Part shown: positions 16,970 to 25,457 of the stretch, in pieces
Position numbering within the stretch: the first letter of the stretch is position 1
Layout of the letters: every line of letters starts with the position of its first letter
From: Brevibacterium linens ATCC 9172
Lineage (GTDB): Bacteria; Actinomycetota; Actinomycetes; Actinomycetales; Brevibacteriaceae
Assembly (NCBI RefSeq): GCF_900169165.1
Contig: NZ_FXYY01000003.1
Span: forward strand, 1 to 64,000
Direction of reading: 5' to 3'
Length of the DNA stretch: 64,000 nucleotides
The notes under the pieces: generated by a model
Database searches by the model: none
What the model saw: the letters and a program-made list of their open reading frames with translations, nothing else
What the model was told of the DNA's origin: nothing
Translations under genes and position numbers: made by a program

Positions 16970-17467
16970 ATGGAACCTCAACTTGATCTCAATGATGATG
17001 ACCGCAGATTCCTCACCCGCTGCGTCGACCTGGCTCGCGAAGCCCTTGATGCCGGAGACGAACCATTCGGGTCCCTGCTCGTCGACGCCGACGGTCGTGA
17101 ACTCTTCGCCGACCGCAACCGGGTGGCCGGCGGCGACCACACCCGTCACCCCGAATTCGAAATCGCTCGCTGGGCAGCCGACCATCTCACACCCCAGCAG
17201 CGAGCCGAAACCGTCGTCTTCACCTCCGGCGAACACTGCCCGATGTGCTCAGCGGCGCACGCGTGGGTGGGCCTCGGCCGCATCGTCTACGCCAGCAGCA
17301 GCCAGCAGCTGAGCGCCTGGCACAAGGAATGGGGTCTGGCCCACGGTCCCATACTGCCGCTGCCCGTTCAGGACGTCGCCCCGGGAATCGAAGTCGCCGG
17401 ACCCGATCCGGAATTGAGCACCCAGGTGCGGAATCTGCACGCCCGTCTGCACGGAGTCGATGCCTGA
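16970..17467 (+). CDS. Cytidine/guanine-deaminase-family nucleoside deaminase
   Basis: A 165-residue zinc deaminase. The zinc ligands are the His in TRHPEFEIAR (with Glu as proton shuttle) and two cysteines in GEHCPMCSAAHAW. PFGSLLVDADGREL is the usual substrate-pocket strand. Members deaminate nucleobases, nucleosides or tRNA adenosine; the exact substrate is not readable, and the HPE instead of the common HAE is a subgroup trait. The start at 16970 is chosen by family length. GAGGAG is only one base from it, so ATG 16961 or another upstream start is possible. Confidence 0.82.
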   Translation: MEPQLDLNDDDRRFLTRCVDLAREALDAGDEPFGSLLVDADGRELFADRNRVAGGDHTRHPEFEIARWAADHLTPQQRAETVVFTSGEHCPMCSAAHAWVGLGRIVYASSSQQLSAWHKEWGLAHGPILPLPVQDVAPGIEVAGPDPELSTQVRNLHARLHGVDA

Positions 17468-17566
17468 GATCCGCGGTACAGTATCTGCATCATCTGCATC
17501 TCAGCGATTGTTCTGCCCGCACCGAAATCACGGGGCCGGCAGCGAAACTGACAAAGGAGTCCGGCC

Positions 17567-18511
17567 TTGGCCCTGCATGAAATCACGTTCCCCTCGAGCA
17601 ACGATCGCGACACGATCAACGCGTGGCTCCACAATCCCACGACGGCGCCGAACGGCATCGTGCAGATCATCCACGGCCTCGGCGAACATTCCCGCCGCTA
17701 CCTCCACCTCATCAGCACCTTGCTCGATGCCGGCTTCGCCGTCGTCGCCAGTGACCACGCAGGGCACGGGCGCACTGCCATGGAGTCGGGCGTCTGGGCC
17801 GACGCCGGAGACGAGGCCGCGCGCGTCGTCGTCGACGACGAGGTGACTCTGCAGGCGAAGGCGCGTGAGATCCTGCCCGGACTGCCCTATATCGTCTTCG
17901 GCCACAGCTGGGGGTCGATGATCGCCCGCTCCATGGCATCCCGCCCTGAAGCCGAACTCACCGGGCTGGCGCTGTGCGGAATCGCCGCGCAGATGAAGGG
18001 AATCGAACAGACCATTGACCGCGCTGAACTCGCCGAGGCGGCCGCTGGCGACCATCGTGCGGAACCTGCTGCAGACCATCTGGTGGGACAGCTCTTCGAC
18101 GGGTTCCTCGACCGCTGCGGTCCCGATGCAGGTCCCACTGCATGGGTTGCCCTCGACGAGGCGGTCGTCGCCGATCACGGCCGTGACCCGTTCAATAATT
18201 TCGGTGCCCCGATGAGTGCGCGGTTCCTGCAGGGGTTCGTCGACATCTATGACGAAGCCAATGCCGATTCCTGGTATGAGACGATCTCAAGCGATCTGCC
18301 GGTGCTCATCCTCGCGGGTGACCAGGATCCGGTCGCGAACTACGGCGAAGGCGCTTACCACGTGGCCAACAGGCTGCGAGAGACCGGTCACGCAGACGTG
18401 CGCACACGAGTCTTCTCAGGAGTCCGGCACGAAGTCCACAATGAACCGACGACTCGCGCCGAGGCGGAAGCGGAGATCGTCGAATTCGCAACCCGCGTCA
18501 TCGCAGGTTAA
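17567..18511 (+). CDS. Alpha/beta hydrolase, monoacylglycerol-lipase type
   Basis: A 314-residue soluble hydrolase of the serine aminopeptidase S33/lysophospholipase group. IIHGLGEHSRRY is the oxyanion and lid signature, GHSWGSM is the nucleophile elbow, and GDQDPVANYG and RHEVHNEP hold the acid and histidine. These enzymes usually cleave monoacylglycerols or related esters. Translation starts at TTG 17567, supported by AAAGGAG 8 bases before it; no in-frame ATG fits the family N-terminus. It follows the deaminase and is 19 bases ahead of a GNAT gene, so the two may share a transcript. Confidence 0.87.
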   Translation: MALHEITFPSSNDRDTINAWLHNPTTAPNGIVQIIHGLGEHSRRYLHLISTLLDAGFAVVASDHAGHGRTAMESGVWADAGDEAARVVVDDEVTLQAKAREILPGLPYIVFGHSWGSMIARSMASRPEAELTGLALCGIAAQMKGIEQTIDRAELAEAAAGDHRAEPAADHLVGQLFDGFLDRCGPDAGPTAWVALDEAVVADHGRDPFNNFGAPMSARFLQGFVDIYDEANADSWYETISSDLPVLILAGDQDPVANYGEGAYHVANRLRETGHADVRTRVFSGVRHEVHNEPTTRAEAEAEIVEFATRVIAG

Positions 18512-18530
18512 AGATCGAGGCTGGCCCACC

Positions 18531-19382
18531 ATGATGATTCCGTCCGCCGAGGACCTTTCGAACATCATCGATGCTGTCGCGTCCGGGCAGCGCGAGGGGC
18601 TGCCCGTCCAAGTCCATCCTGGCGACTTCGGCTGGTATCAGCGCTTCGGCTCGCAAGCGCTTGCCTCGGGACTGCGGGTGTGGACGCGCGACGGCGAGAT
18701 CGCAGCCGTCGGATTCCTCGACGAAACCGAACTCATTCGCATGGCGATCTCGCCCGACCATGCCGCGGATGAAACCCTCGCCGAGGCGGTCGTGACTGAT
18801 ATCGAGACCACTCTGTCCGATCTCCTCCCACCGGGGACAGGAATCGTCGAGGCTCGCTTCGGGGCCGAGTTGCAGCACACCCTCACCCAGGCGCGATGGA
18901 CACCCGACGAACCCTGGACCGTCCTGCACCGCGCACTGTCAGATTCTGTCCCACCGACCTCGTTGAGGTTCGAGACTGTCGAAGCGGACGACATCGCTGA
19001 CCGGGTCAGCGTCGAATCCGCCGCATTCCCCGGCGCATCACTGACCGCTGAGCGATGGCAGCTGATGGCTGCAGGACACGCCTACCAACAGGGTCGGTGT
19101 CTCGTCGGCTATTCCACGGACGGTGCTGCCGTCGGCGCCACCACCGTCTGGTCCGCTGGACACGGTCGCCCCGGCATCATCGAACCTCTCGGAGTTCATG
19201 GTGACCACCGCGGCCTCGGGTATGGCACGGAAATGGCGCTCGGTGCTGCAAGCGCACTGCGGTCGATGGGAGCGTCGAGTGTCAACGTGGCCACTCCGTC
19301 ATCGAACACCGCCGCCGTCGCCACCTATCGAGCGGCCGGGATGGACAGCCTCGGCGAGGTCAGGGACTTCCGCCGCCCCTGA
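18531..19382 (+). CDS. GNAT-family N-acetyltransferase (two-domain)
   Basis: A 283-residue protein with a degenerate N-terminal GNAT-like half. The C-terminal GNAT domain is clear: LGVHGDHRGLGYGTEMALGA is motif A for acetyl-CoA binding (about residues 220-240), followed by VATPSSNTAAVATYRAAGM (motif B). The acceptor is unknown. ATG 18531 starts 20 bases after the preceding hydrolase, with a modest GAGG upstream. Tandem GNAT proteins of this length are common in actinobacteria. Confidence 0.85.
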   Translation: MMIPSAEDLSNIIDAVASGQREGLPVQVHPGDFGWYQRFGSQALASGLRVWTRDGEIAAVGFLDETELIRMAISPDHAADETLAEAVVTDIETTLSDLLPPGTGIVEARFGAELQHTLTQARWTPDEPWTVLHRALSDSVPPTSLRFETVEADDIADRVSVESAAFPGASLTAERWQLMAAGHAYQQGRCLVGYSTDGAAVGATTVWSAGHGRPGIIEPLGVHGDHRGLGYGTEMALGAASALRSMGASSVNVATPSSNTAAVATYRAAGMDSLGEVRDFRRP

Positions 19383-19383
19383 C

Positions 19384-19451
19384 CGGCGTTGGAGAACAGA
19401 CCGGAGCGGCGTTGGAGGTCAGGACAGCCGACGTCGGAGGTCAGGCCGGAG
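19384..19451. repeat. Three degenerate ~22-bp tandem units
   Basis: Units starting CGGCGTTGGAGAACAG, CGGCGTTGGAGGTCAG and CGACGTCGGAGGTCAG lie end to end in the gap after the GNAT gene. The last runs into the 3' end of the convergent DinB gene. No function is apparent; slipped-strand expansion is the simplest explanation. Confidence 0.5.
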
Positions 19452-19935
19452 CGCCGGCGATGAACGCCGCCTGCGCGACGTGCTGAATCGCATCATCGAT
19501 GATCGAGACCATGCGGACGCCGCGAGTGACTGCCGGCGTCCAGTTCTCATCGATGATTTCGTCGAAGTCGTCCTCCGACAGCGTCTCCAGGTACTCGGTG
19601 AACGCGTTCAATGTAGCGTTGAGATAGGCGACGAGCAGCTGCTGATCGTCGACGCGGATCTCGGCTGCCTGTTCCGGGGTGTGCCCGAGCCCGAACCCAT
19701 CGCCCATCTCGCCGAGGTCGAAACGGTCGCGGAAGTCCTCCCACTGTTGAGGGCCTCCGGTGAGGTCGGAGAGCTGCACGTCGATCTCGCGGCCGCTGTG
19801 CCACAGCAGCCAGGCGATAGAGTTCGGATGCCCGCCGAGGTGGCGGTTGAGTTCTTCGGGGGAGAGGTCGGGCAGCGCCTGTGCCGCTTGGAGGGGGCGC
19901 TGGGACAGGTCGGTGAGAATGTCGATGCTGTTCAT
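19441..19935 (-). CDS. DinB-superfamily protein (mycothiol-transferase-like)
   Basis: A 164-residue four-helix protein with the DinB metal-site pattern: a His in WLLWHSGREID and a His in AIQHVAQAAFIAG, plus NRHLGGHPNS near the N-terminus. Actinobacterial DUF664/DinB relatives act as mycothiol-dependent transferases in detoxification; this activity is inferred from the family. The start is uncertain: 19935 gives the usual N-terminus, and 19944 or 19962 are possible. It is convergent with the GNAT gene. Confidence 0.75.
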   Translation of the reverse strand: MNSIDILTDLSQRPLQAAQALPDLSPEELNRHLGGHPNSIAWLLWHSGREIDVQLSDLTGGPQQWEDFRDRFDLGEMGDGFGLGHTPEQAAEIRVDDQQLLVAYLNATLNAFTEYLETLSEDDFDEIIDENWTPAVTRGVRMVSIIDDAIQHVAQAAFIAGAPA

Positions 19936-19980
19936 GTCGCCCATTCTGCTCTTTGCGACCATCTCTGTCACCAGCGGGAC

Positions 19981-20424
19981 TCAGTCGAGGCGCGGCCTGC
20001 GGCGATTGCGTTTGATCTCCGACCGCCGCTGTTCGGACTGCACTCGCCGGCGGCGGGAATTGCGGGACGGCTTCGTTGCTCGCCTCTGCACCGGCGGAGC
20101 CAACGCTTCACGCAGCAACTGCGCCAGACGCATGCGCGCATCCTGACGATTCTTCAGCTGCGACCGCTGCCTCTCCGAAGTCACGGTGACCACGGTGCCG
20201 GACAGGCGCGGTGCCAACCGGCTGAGCACCCGCTCGCGCTGAGGTTCGGTGAGGAAGGTCGCCGCAGCCAGGTCGAGGCTCAGCTGTACTCGGGAGTCAG
20301 AAGTGTTGACGTGCTGGCCTCCGGGTCCCGATGACCGGGAGAACTGTTCGGACAGTTCGGAGGCGGGGATGATCAGCCCGGCAGGGATCCCCGGTCCGGC
20401 GGGGACGCGCAGATCACCGTCCAT
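19981..20424 (-). CDS. arfB: Ribosome-rescue peptidyl-tRNA hydrolase ArfB
   Basis: A 147-residue release-factor-like protein with the catalytic GGQ loop in SRSSGPGGQHVNTSDSRV and a long basic C-terminal tail (KPSRNSRRRRVQSEQRR), which in ArfB/YaeJ enters the empty mRNA channel of stalled ribosomes. It hydrolyses peptidyl-tRNA on non-stop ribosomes. The ATG at 20424 lies two bases after the stop of the upstream acyltransferase gene, so the two are probably translationally coupled. Length and motif are complete. Confidence 0.93.
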   Translation of the reverse strand: MDGDLRVPAGPGIPAGLIIPASELSEQFSRSSGPGGQHVNTSDSRVQLSLDLAAATFLTEPQRERVLSRLAPRLSGTVVTVTSERQRSQLKNRQDARMRLAQLLREALAPPVQRRATKPSRNSRRRRVQSEQRRSEIKRNRRRPRLD

Positions 20425-20425
20425 C

Positions 20426-21031
20426 TCAGGTCGGCTCCGCTTCGCCTTCGCGATCGTCACCGGCGAAGCCTTCTTCGCGCAGCCTCGGCGTGATCTGCAG
20501 GTGCGGCCGGATGCCGTGCTTGTCGGCATAGAACTCGCGGATCCGATCCATGTCGCTGACCAGGTCATCGGTCATCTCCAAGGTCGGACCCAGGCCTGTG
20601 GTGTGAGTGGCCGAGTCCACGTAGCCCAAGGTGACAGGAAGGCCCGTCTGACGGGCGATGCGATGGAACCCGGATTTCCAATGTGTGTGCCCGCCGCGGG
20701 TTCCGTCTGGAGTGATGACGAGAGCGAAGACCTCACCGTCACGCATTCGGTCGACCACCTCGGTGACGATCTTGCTCGGATCCGAGCGATCAACGGGAAT
20801 CCCGCCGAGTCCCCGCATGATCGGCCCCCGCCAGCCGGTGAACAGGGAATGCTTACCCAGCCAATGGACATCGACGCGCATGCGCCACGCGATCGCGAGC
20901 ATGACGACGAAGTCCCAGTTCGAAGTGTGCGGAGCTCCGACGAGGATGGTCGGACGGTTCGGAGCGGGCTCGGTGACGAGCGTCCACTTGCTGAAGGTCC
21001 AGAAGGCGCGGGCGAGGAGGCGTCGGATCAT
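20426..21031 (-). CDS. 1-acylglycerol-3-phosphate acyltransferase-like protein
   Basis: A 201-residue PlsC-fold acyltransferase. The catalytic HTSNWD (H-x4-D) motif follows the N-terminal helix, GGIPVDRSDP is the second motif, and ITPDGTRGGHTHWKSG is the third, with Pro and Thr in the acceptor pocket. The Asn-Trp between His and Asp is typical of the subgroup with unknown physiological acceptor. It probably works at the inner membrane face. It is immediately upstream of, and coupled to, arfB. Confidence 0.85.
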   Translation of the reverse strand: MIRRLLARAFWTFSKWTLVTEPAPNRPTILVGAPHTSNWDFVVMLAIAWRMRVDVHWLGKHSLFTGWRGPIMRGLGGIPVDRSDPSKIVTEVVDRMRDGEVFALVITPDGTRGGHTHWKSGFHRIARQTGLPVTLGYVDSATHTTGLGPTLEMTDDLVSDMDRIREFYADKHGIRPHLQITPRLREEGFAGDDREGEAEPT

Positions 21032-21064
21032 GATCTCAACGGTAGAGCACGCGAGGGGGCGAAC

Positions 21065-21292
21065 CTACCAGCGTCCCTGGGACTGTGTCGAGAACCGGGC
21101 ATGAGCGGCCCTCAGGACCGGGAAGAGTCGGCGGTGGCTGAGGACGAATCCGTTGCGGACAACGATGCGGGGATTGAGCCCCCGTCTGCGCAACCGGCGG
21201 GTCGCTTCCTCGGTGAGGATGTAGGCGAGCATCTTCGGGCCGCGGGAGACGGCACGTTCGAACACGACCATCTTGATGTCATGCCACGGCAA
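21065..21292 (-). CDS. Small basic protein, unknown
   Basis: A 75-residue Arg-rich protein (MPWHDIKMVVFERAVSRG, then TRRLRRRGLNPRIVVRNGFV). The upstream membrane-protein gene ends inside its first codons (14-base overlap), so the two are likely co-translated. No family is recognised. It has no signal peptide or membrane segment. Confidence 0.5.
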   Translation of the reverse strand: MPWHDIKMVVFERAVSRGPKMLAYILTEEATRRLRRRGLNPRIVVRNGFVLSHRRLFPVLRAAHARFSTQSQGRW

Positions 21293-21647
21293 GAACGTCT
21301 CTGGCAGGATACGGCCGTTTCGGGCCAGGGGAGACTCCTTCAGGAAAGAGGACGAGGGATTCCCGTCGGTGCAGTCGCACGAACACGCCGATCGGAGCGA
21401 CGACGAGGCAGCCGATGATGCCGACGACGACGGCCCACATGCGCAGATTGGCGATGATGAGCCACCAGCTGCGGCCGTCGCTGATCGTGGCGGTGACGAT
21501 CCACACGAAGGCGGCGAGCAGCCCGAATCCGATGATGAGAGCGAGGACCAATGTGAGGACGATGTGTCGCGTCGACGAGGGGATCGATACGGGTCGTCCG
21601 CGCTCCAACCGGTGCACGACGGCGGCAGGCGAATAGTCCTCGGGCAT
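21279..21647 (-). CDS. Small membrane protein, two helices
   Basis: A 122-residue protein with two strong transmembrane segments (IVLTLVLALIIGFGLLAAFV and a second around LRMWAVVVGIIGCLVVAPIG) and a short charged tail. The ATG at 21647 gives a natural N-terminus, and a CTGAAG site precedes it. No family is recognised. It overlaps the next gene by 14 bases. Confidence 0.6.
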   Translation of the reverse strand: MPEDYSPAAVVHRLERGRPVSIPSSTRHIVLTLVLALIIGFGLLAAFVWIVTATISDGRSWWLIIANLRMWAVVVGIIGCLVVAPIGVFVRLHRRESLVLFPEGVSPGPKRPYPARDVLAVA

Positions 21648-21860
21648 AGGCTTCAGCGTACCGGCCGCCGTGACCGACCTGAGCATTCGGACACAATCCC
21701 CACGGGCAGGCTTCAGCCAGTCCCCGTCCTCGACGGTGGTCAGGCGCTGAGTCCAACACTTCTCCGCTGAGCCTGCGATCTCGGGTCGAGTCCGGCGGGA
21801 ATAATCGCAGCAGCTTGATCGCTGTGCGAGGTACGACCATCACCAACAGCAGAGGAAGAT

Positions 21861-22547
21861 ATGTCTGATTCAGCTCGTGTCGTCATTCTCGGCGGCCATG
21901 GAAAGATCGCACTTCTGGCCGCGCCCAAGCTCAAGGCCGCAGGCTTCGCCGTCGACTCGGTGATCCGCAACCCCGACCAGTCATCCGATGTCAAAACCGC
22001 TGGGGCCAACCCAGTCGTCCTCGACATCGAAACCGCCGACACCCAGGCGCTCGCCGACCTGTTCGCAGGAGCCCAGGCTGTCGTGTTCTCCGCCGGAGCC
22101 GGCGGCGGCAGCCCGGAGCGGACTAGGGCCGTCGACCTCGAAGCAGCCAAGCGATCCATCGACGCCGCCGAACAGGCCGGGGTCAAGCGCTTCGTCATGG
22201 TCTCTTACGCCAGCGCCTCCGTCGACTCGGAGCGCGTCGACCCGGAGAGCTCCTTCTACCCCTACGTGCAGGCCAAGAGCGGCGCCGATGAGCACCTGCG
22301 AGCCAGCTCGTTGGACTTCACGATCCTCGGACCCGGCGGTCTGACCCTCGAGCCCTCCAGCGGCAAGGTTCTCATCGCCGATGCGGCCGGCGACCTCGAT
22401 GGGCAGACGCCGGCCGACGATGTGCGGGTGACCTCACGCGACCTCGTCGCCGACGTCATCACCCACGTCATCGCCGAGTCCGCTGCGGTGCGCGAGACCG
22501 TGAACTTCTATGACGGGCAGACCCCCATCGCCGAGGCGATCCGCTGA
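21861..22547 (+). CDS. NAD(P)-binding oxidoreductase, YwnB/NmrA-like
   Basis: A 228-residue atypical short-chain dehydrogenase. VVILGGHGKIALLAAPKL is the GxxGxxG dinucleotide site at the N-terminus. VVFSAGAGGGSPERTRAVDL, MVSYASAS and YPYVQAKSGADE complete the SDR fold, with a Tyr-x3-Lys-like YVQAK. Relatives act as stress-linked reductases or nucleotide sensors; the substrate is unknown. AGAGGAAGAT gives a good ribosome site, and a perfect 16-bp hairpin follows. Confidence 0.88.
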   Translation: MSDSARVVILGGHGKIALLAAPKLKAAGFAVDSVIRNPDQSSDVKTAGANPVVLDIETADTQALADLFAGAQAVVFSAGAGGGSPERTRAVDLEAAKRSIDAAEQAGVKRFVMVSYASASVDSERVDPESSFYPYVQAKSGADEHLRASSLDFTILGPGGLTLEPSSGKVLIADAAGDLDGQTPADDVRVTSRDLVADVITHVIAESAAVRETVNFYDGQTPIAEAIR

Positions 22548-22600
22548 CCTGAGTCCGGCCGCTCCGAGCCGTCACCCGGGTCCGAGCGGCCCACTGACCC

Positions 22601-22637
22601 GATGGCCCGCCGTTCCGTTAGGGAACGGCGGGCCATC
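22601..22637. terminator. Strong bidirectional hairpin terminator
   Basis: GATGGCCCGCCGTTCC (22601-22616) pairs perfectly over 16 bp with its reverse complement at 22622-22637 around a 5-base loop. It lies between two convergent genes, the YwnB-like oxidoreductase and the RibD-like reductase. There is no U-tract, as is common in actinobacteria. Confidence 0.85.
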
Positions 22638-22684
22638 GGCATTGTCGCACCCGCAGGGACCGGACCCCTGAGTCCTCGGGCAGA

Positions 22685-23323
22685 TCAGCCTCGGTGATTC
22701 CACAATTGATGGGTCAGGCCGCTGGCCGTGGTGAGGCTCTCGATCGTGAAATCCTTCTCAAGTCCCTCGAGGCCCTCCCAGAGCCAGACCCCGCGGCCGA
22801 GGGTGACCGGGACGATGACGAGGTGCATGAAGTCGACGAAGCCATCCGGAAGGAACTGCCTGACCATCGATGGACCGCCGCCGATGCGGACATTGCCGCC
22901 GTCAGCGGCAGCGCTCGCCTCGGCCAGTGCCTCCGCGGGCGAGGCGTCGATGAAGTGGAAACTCGTGCCGTTGTCGAACTCCATCGGCTCCCGCGGATGA
23001 TGGGTGAGGACGAAGCACGGGGTCTTGAACGGCGGCTCCTCACCCCACCAGCCACGCCAGCCGTCATCGGGCCACGGTCCCGTCTGCGGACCGAACTTCT
23101 TCCGGCCCATGATCTCGGCTCCGATGCCCTGTCCCCACATGGCGAACAGAGCGCGGTCTGCGGTCACCGGGGCGTCGACCTTGTCCACTCCCTCGATGCC
23201 GCGGCCGTCAAAGAAAGAGAACAGTGCTTGGGCTTCGCCGATCGGCTGATCGAAGGTGACGAACTCGCCGGCAGCGAATCCGTCGAGGGAGACGAAGAGG
23301 TTGTTGACACACGCTTTGGCCAT
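22685..23323 (-). CDS. Dihydrofolate-reductase-like (RibD C-terminal) protein
   Basis: A 212-residue protein of the RibD C-terminal/DHFR-fold group: NLFVSLDGFAAGE at the N-terminus, IMGRKKFGP, and VRIGGGPSMVRQFLPDGFVD as the NADPH-binding Gly-rich segment. These proteins are NADPH-dependent reductases of unknown substrate and are not true DHFR. The ATG at 23323 has GGAG 6 bases upstream. It is divergent from an HxlR regulator, which probably controls it. Confidence 0.87.
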   Translation of the reverse strand: MAKACVNNLFVSLDGFAAGEFVTFDQPIGEAQALFSFFDGRGIEGVDKVDAPVTADRALFAMWGQGIGAEIMGRKKFGPQTGPWPDDGWRGWWGEEPPFKTPCFVLTHHPREPMEFDNGTSFHFIDASPAEALAEASAAADGGNVRIGGGPSMVRQFLPDGFVDFMHLVIVPVTLGRGVWLWEGLEGLEKDFTIESLTTASGLTHQLWNHRG

Positions 23324-23443
23324 GTGCACTCCAATGTGATGGTTCGGCTGATGTCGTCAGTCCGACGGATTGCGTGGGTTCCGGGGAAGTGGACCCAGTG
23401 TAAGATTAAGTAGTTTCAGAATGCAATCACTGGAGGTGGGGCA

Positions 23444-23965
23444 ATGCCTGCACAGCCGCGTTCAGGATGTGCGATCAATGCCGCCGTCGAGGTCCTCGGT
23501 GACAACTGGTCGCTCATCGTCCTGCGCGACATCATCTTCGGCGATCGCCGCCACTTCCGTGAGCTGCTCCTCCGCAATGACGAGGGCATAGCGTCGAACA
23601 TGCTCTCCAGTCGTCTGAGGAAGCTCATCGACGAAGGGCTGTTGACAAAGGCGGAAGCCGCACGCGGGCAGCGAGCCCAGTACACCCTCACCGAGGCTGG
23701 AATCCAGACTCTGCCGGTCATGGTCGCCCTCGGAACGTGGGGGATGACCCACCGGGAGACCTCACCGGAGCTGACGATCCGATCCAGAATCATGGCCGAT
23801 GACCCCCAACTCGTCGGCGGTCTCATGGATGAGCTTCGAGAGACCCACCTCGGGGTGCCGCGCCCGAATCCTGACGAACCGCGTTCCTCGGAGCGACTGC
23901 AGGCCGCCTACGAGGCGGAGATCTCGGCCCCAAGCGGACACGAGGAGGTGTTTTTCGGTGAGTGA
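23444..23965 (+). CDS. HxlR-family transcriptional regulator
   Basis: A 173-residue HxlR/MarR-like winged-helix regulator. The diagnostic Cys near the N-terminus (SGCAINAAVEVLGDNWSLIV) and HFRELLLRNDEGIASNMLSSRL recognition helix are clear. A single Cys at this position often makes HxlR proteins redox- or aldehyde-responsive. GGAGGTGGGGC precedes ATG. It overlaps the following SRPBCC gene by 8 bases and faces the RibD-like reductase, so it likely controls both. Confidence 0.9.
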   Translation: MPAQPRSGCAINAAVEVLGDNWSLIVLRDIIFGDRRHFRELLLRNDEGIASNMLSSRLRKLIDEGLLTKAEAARGQRAQYTLTEAGIQTLPVMVALGTWGMTHRETSPELTIRSRIMADDPQLVGGLMDELRETHLGVPRPNPDEPRSSERLQAAYEAEISAPSGHEEVFFGE

Positions 23966-24428
23966 AACAGCATCCGATCAGCGCGCGCCGGTGACCGCGA
24001 CGATCCGCCTCGGCGCTGATTTCGAGCACCCGATCTCGGTGGTGTGGAGCGCTTTCGCCGATACCGGGCAGCGCGTGCAGTGGGGAGTCCCCGAAGGTGA
24101 GGACATGGTCTGTGACATCGACGAATTCCGTCCAGGCGGAGCGATCCGCGCCCGCTGTGGATCACGAGGAGTGCTGGAATTCGTTTCCACCGGTCAGTAC
24201 TGTTCATTGGAACCGGAGCGTCATATCGTGACCACCGAGACTCTCACCAAAGACGATGAGATCCTGTCGACGGCCATCATCACCTGGACCCTGACCGCCA
24301 TCCCGACAGGCACCCGGGTCGAGCTCGTCGACCAAGTCGTGTCCTTCGTCGGTGAGGGAATGGTCGACGGGCACCGCAACGGCCACGACATCTGCTTGCG
24401 ACAGCTCGGCGAGTTCCTCAGTTCGTGA
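23958..24428 (+). CDS. SRPBCC/Aha1-type ligand-binding protein
   Basis: A 156-residue START-like protein (ADFEHPISVVWSAFADTGQR, then DIDEFRPGGAIRARCGSRG), typical of Aha1/SRPBCC proteins that pair with ArsR or HxlR regulators. The start is GTG 23958, eight bases inside the HxlR gene, with AGGAGG 8 bases before it. Ligand and role are unknown; co-translation with the regulator is the main clue. Its end overlaps the convergent PfkB gene by 11 bases. Confidence 0.85.
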   Translation: MSETASDQRAPVTATIRLGADFEHPISVVWSAFADTGQRVQWGVPEGEDMVCDIDEFRPGGAIRARCGSRGVLEFVSTGQYCSLEPERHIVTTETLTKDDEILSTAIITWTLTAIPTGTRVELVDQVVSFVGEGMVDGHRNGHDICLRQLGEFLSS

Positions 24429-25338
24429 GATCCGCGGCCCACGGAAGATCTGCGCCGCTGCGGCCGACGGTGATCCCGGCCAGCGCAGATGCACGATCTC
24501 CCAGGGCCATGAGCTCTGCCGCACCGAGGGAGGCCATCGGTGATGTCGAGGCGTGCAGATCGTGGATGAGGGAGACCATGAACGTGTCCCCGGCTCCGAT
24601 CGTATCCGTCACGTCGACCCGAGCCGAATCCACCGTCACCCGCGCCGAGGCGGTCGCCAAGATCGCTCCGTCACCGCCGCGAGTCATCGCCACCAGACCC
24701 GGACCAAGATCGAGCAGACGATCGACCTGTGCTTCCTCAGTAAGATCGGGATAGAGCCAATCGGCATCGACATCGCTGAGTTTGAGGACGTCGACCCGAC
24801 TCGCCAACTCCTCGAATCGTGGCAGCACATCCTCGTGGGAACCGACGATCGACGGCCGGATGTTCGGGTCGAAGGAGATGAGCGTCCCTGCTCTCTGCAG
24901 GCCTGCCGTCTGCGGATCTGACTGTTCCGGGACAGCGTCGAGGAGTCGGTCGATCACGGCGGAGCCCGGCTCGAGGAATGCTGCAATCGATCCGAAATGC
25001 AGGGCCGAACGGCCGCTGCTTCCGAGCAGCGACGAATCGGGATCCCACCGCAGCTGGAACTCGTACTCGGCCGAACCGTCATCGGCCAGGCGGGCCAGCG
25101 CTGTGGAGGTGCCGCCTCGAGGGGTGGCGAGCACGTCAACCTGGGACTCCCGCAGGTGAGCGAGAAGGAATCCGCCGTGGAAGTCATCACCGACATCGGT
25201 GAGGAACTGGACCTCGTCGCCGAGGCGGCCCAAACCGAGAGCGACATTGGCCGGCGCTCCACCCGGTGCATAACGGTCGGGAACCCCGGGCGAACTGACG
25301 ATGTCGATGAGGGCTTCACCGATGACGAGAATGCTCAT
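24418..25338 (-). CDS. PfkB-family carbohydrate kinase (fructokinase-like)
   Basis: A 306-residue sugar kinase of the ribokinase fold. GGAPANVALGLGRLG is the N-terminal PfkB signature with substrate-binding Gly/Asn. VTDTIGAGDTFMVSL carries the catalytic Asp and anion hole (GAGDTF). Similarity to fructokinases is best, but 2-keto-3-deoxygluconate or ribose kinases cannot be excluded. No ribosome site is clear; the start may be leaderless at ATG 25338 or at GTG 25344. Confidence 0.9.
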   Translation of the reverse strand: MSILVIGEALIDIVSSPGVPDRYAPGGAPANVALGLGRLGDEVQFLTDVGDDFHGGFLLAHLRESQVDVLATPRGGTSTALARLADDGSAEYEFQLRWDPDSSLLGSSGRSALHFGSIAAFLEPGSAVIDRLLDAVPEQSDPQTAGLQRAGTLISFDPNIRPSIVGSHEDVLPRFEELASRVDVLKLSDVDADWLYPDLTEEAQVDRLLDLGPGLVAMTRGGDGAILATASARVTVDSARVDVTDTIGAGDTFMVSLIHDLHASTSPMASLGAAELMALGDRASALAGITVGRSGADLPWAADLTN

Positions 25339-25457
25339 GGACACGATTCTAGGCTGAAAATCTTTTCAGGGTGCTGACCTGCAGAAATAGGACAAAAATC
25401 GGTGAATGCTAGGAATCGATCTCATTTCATGTCAGTGCCGTCTGCAACGGTGTGGTC

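Noticed and set aside
22601-22637. Perfect palindrome considered as an operator
   Set aside because: A 16-bp stem with a 5-base loop between two convergent gene ends fits a terminator, not a promoter site.
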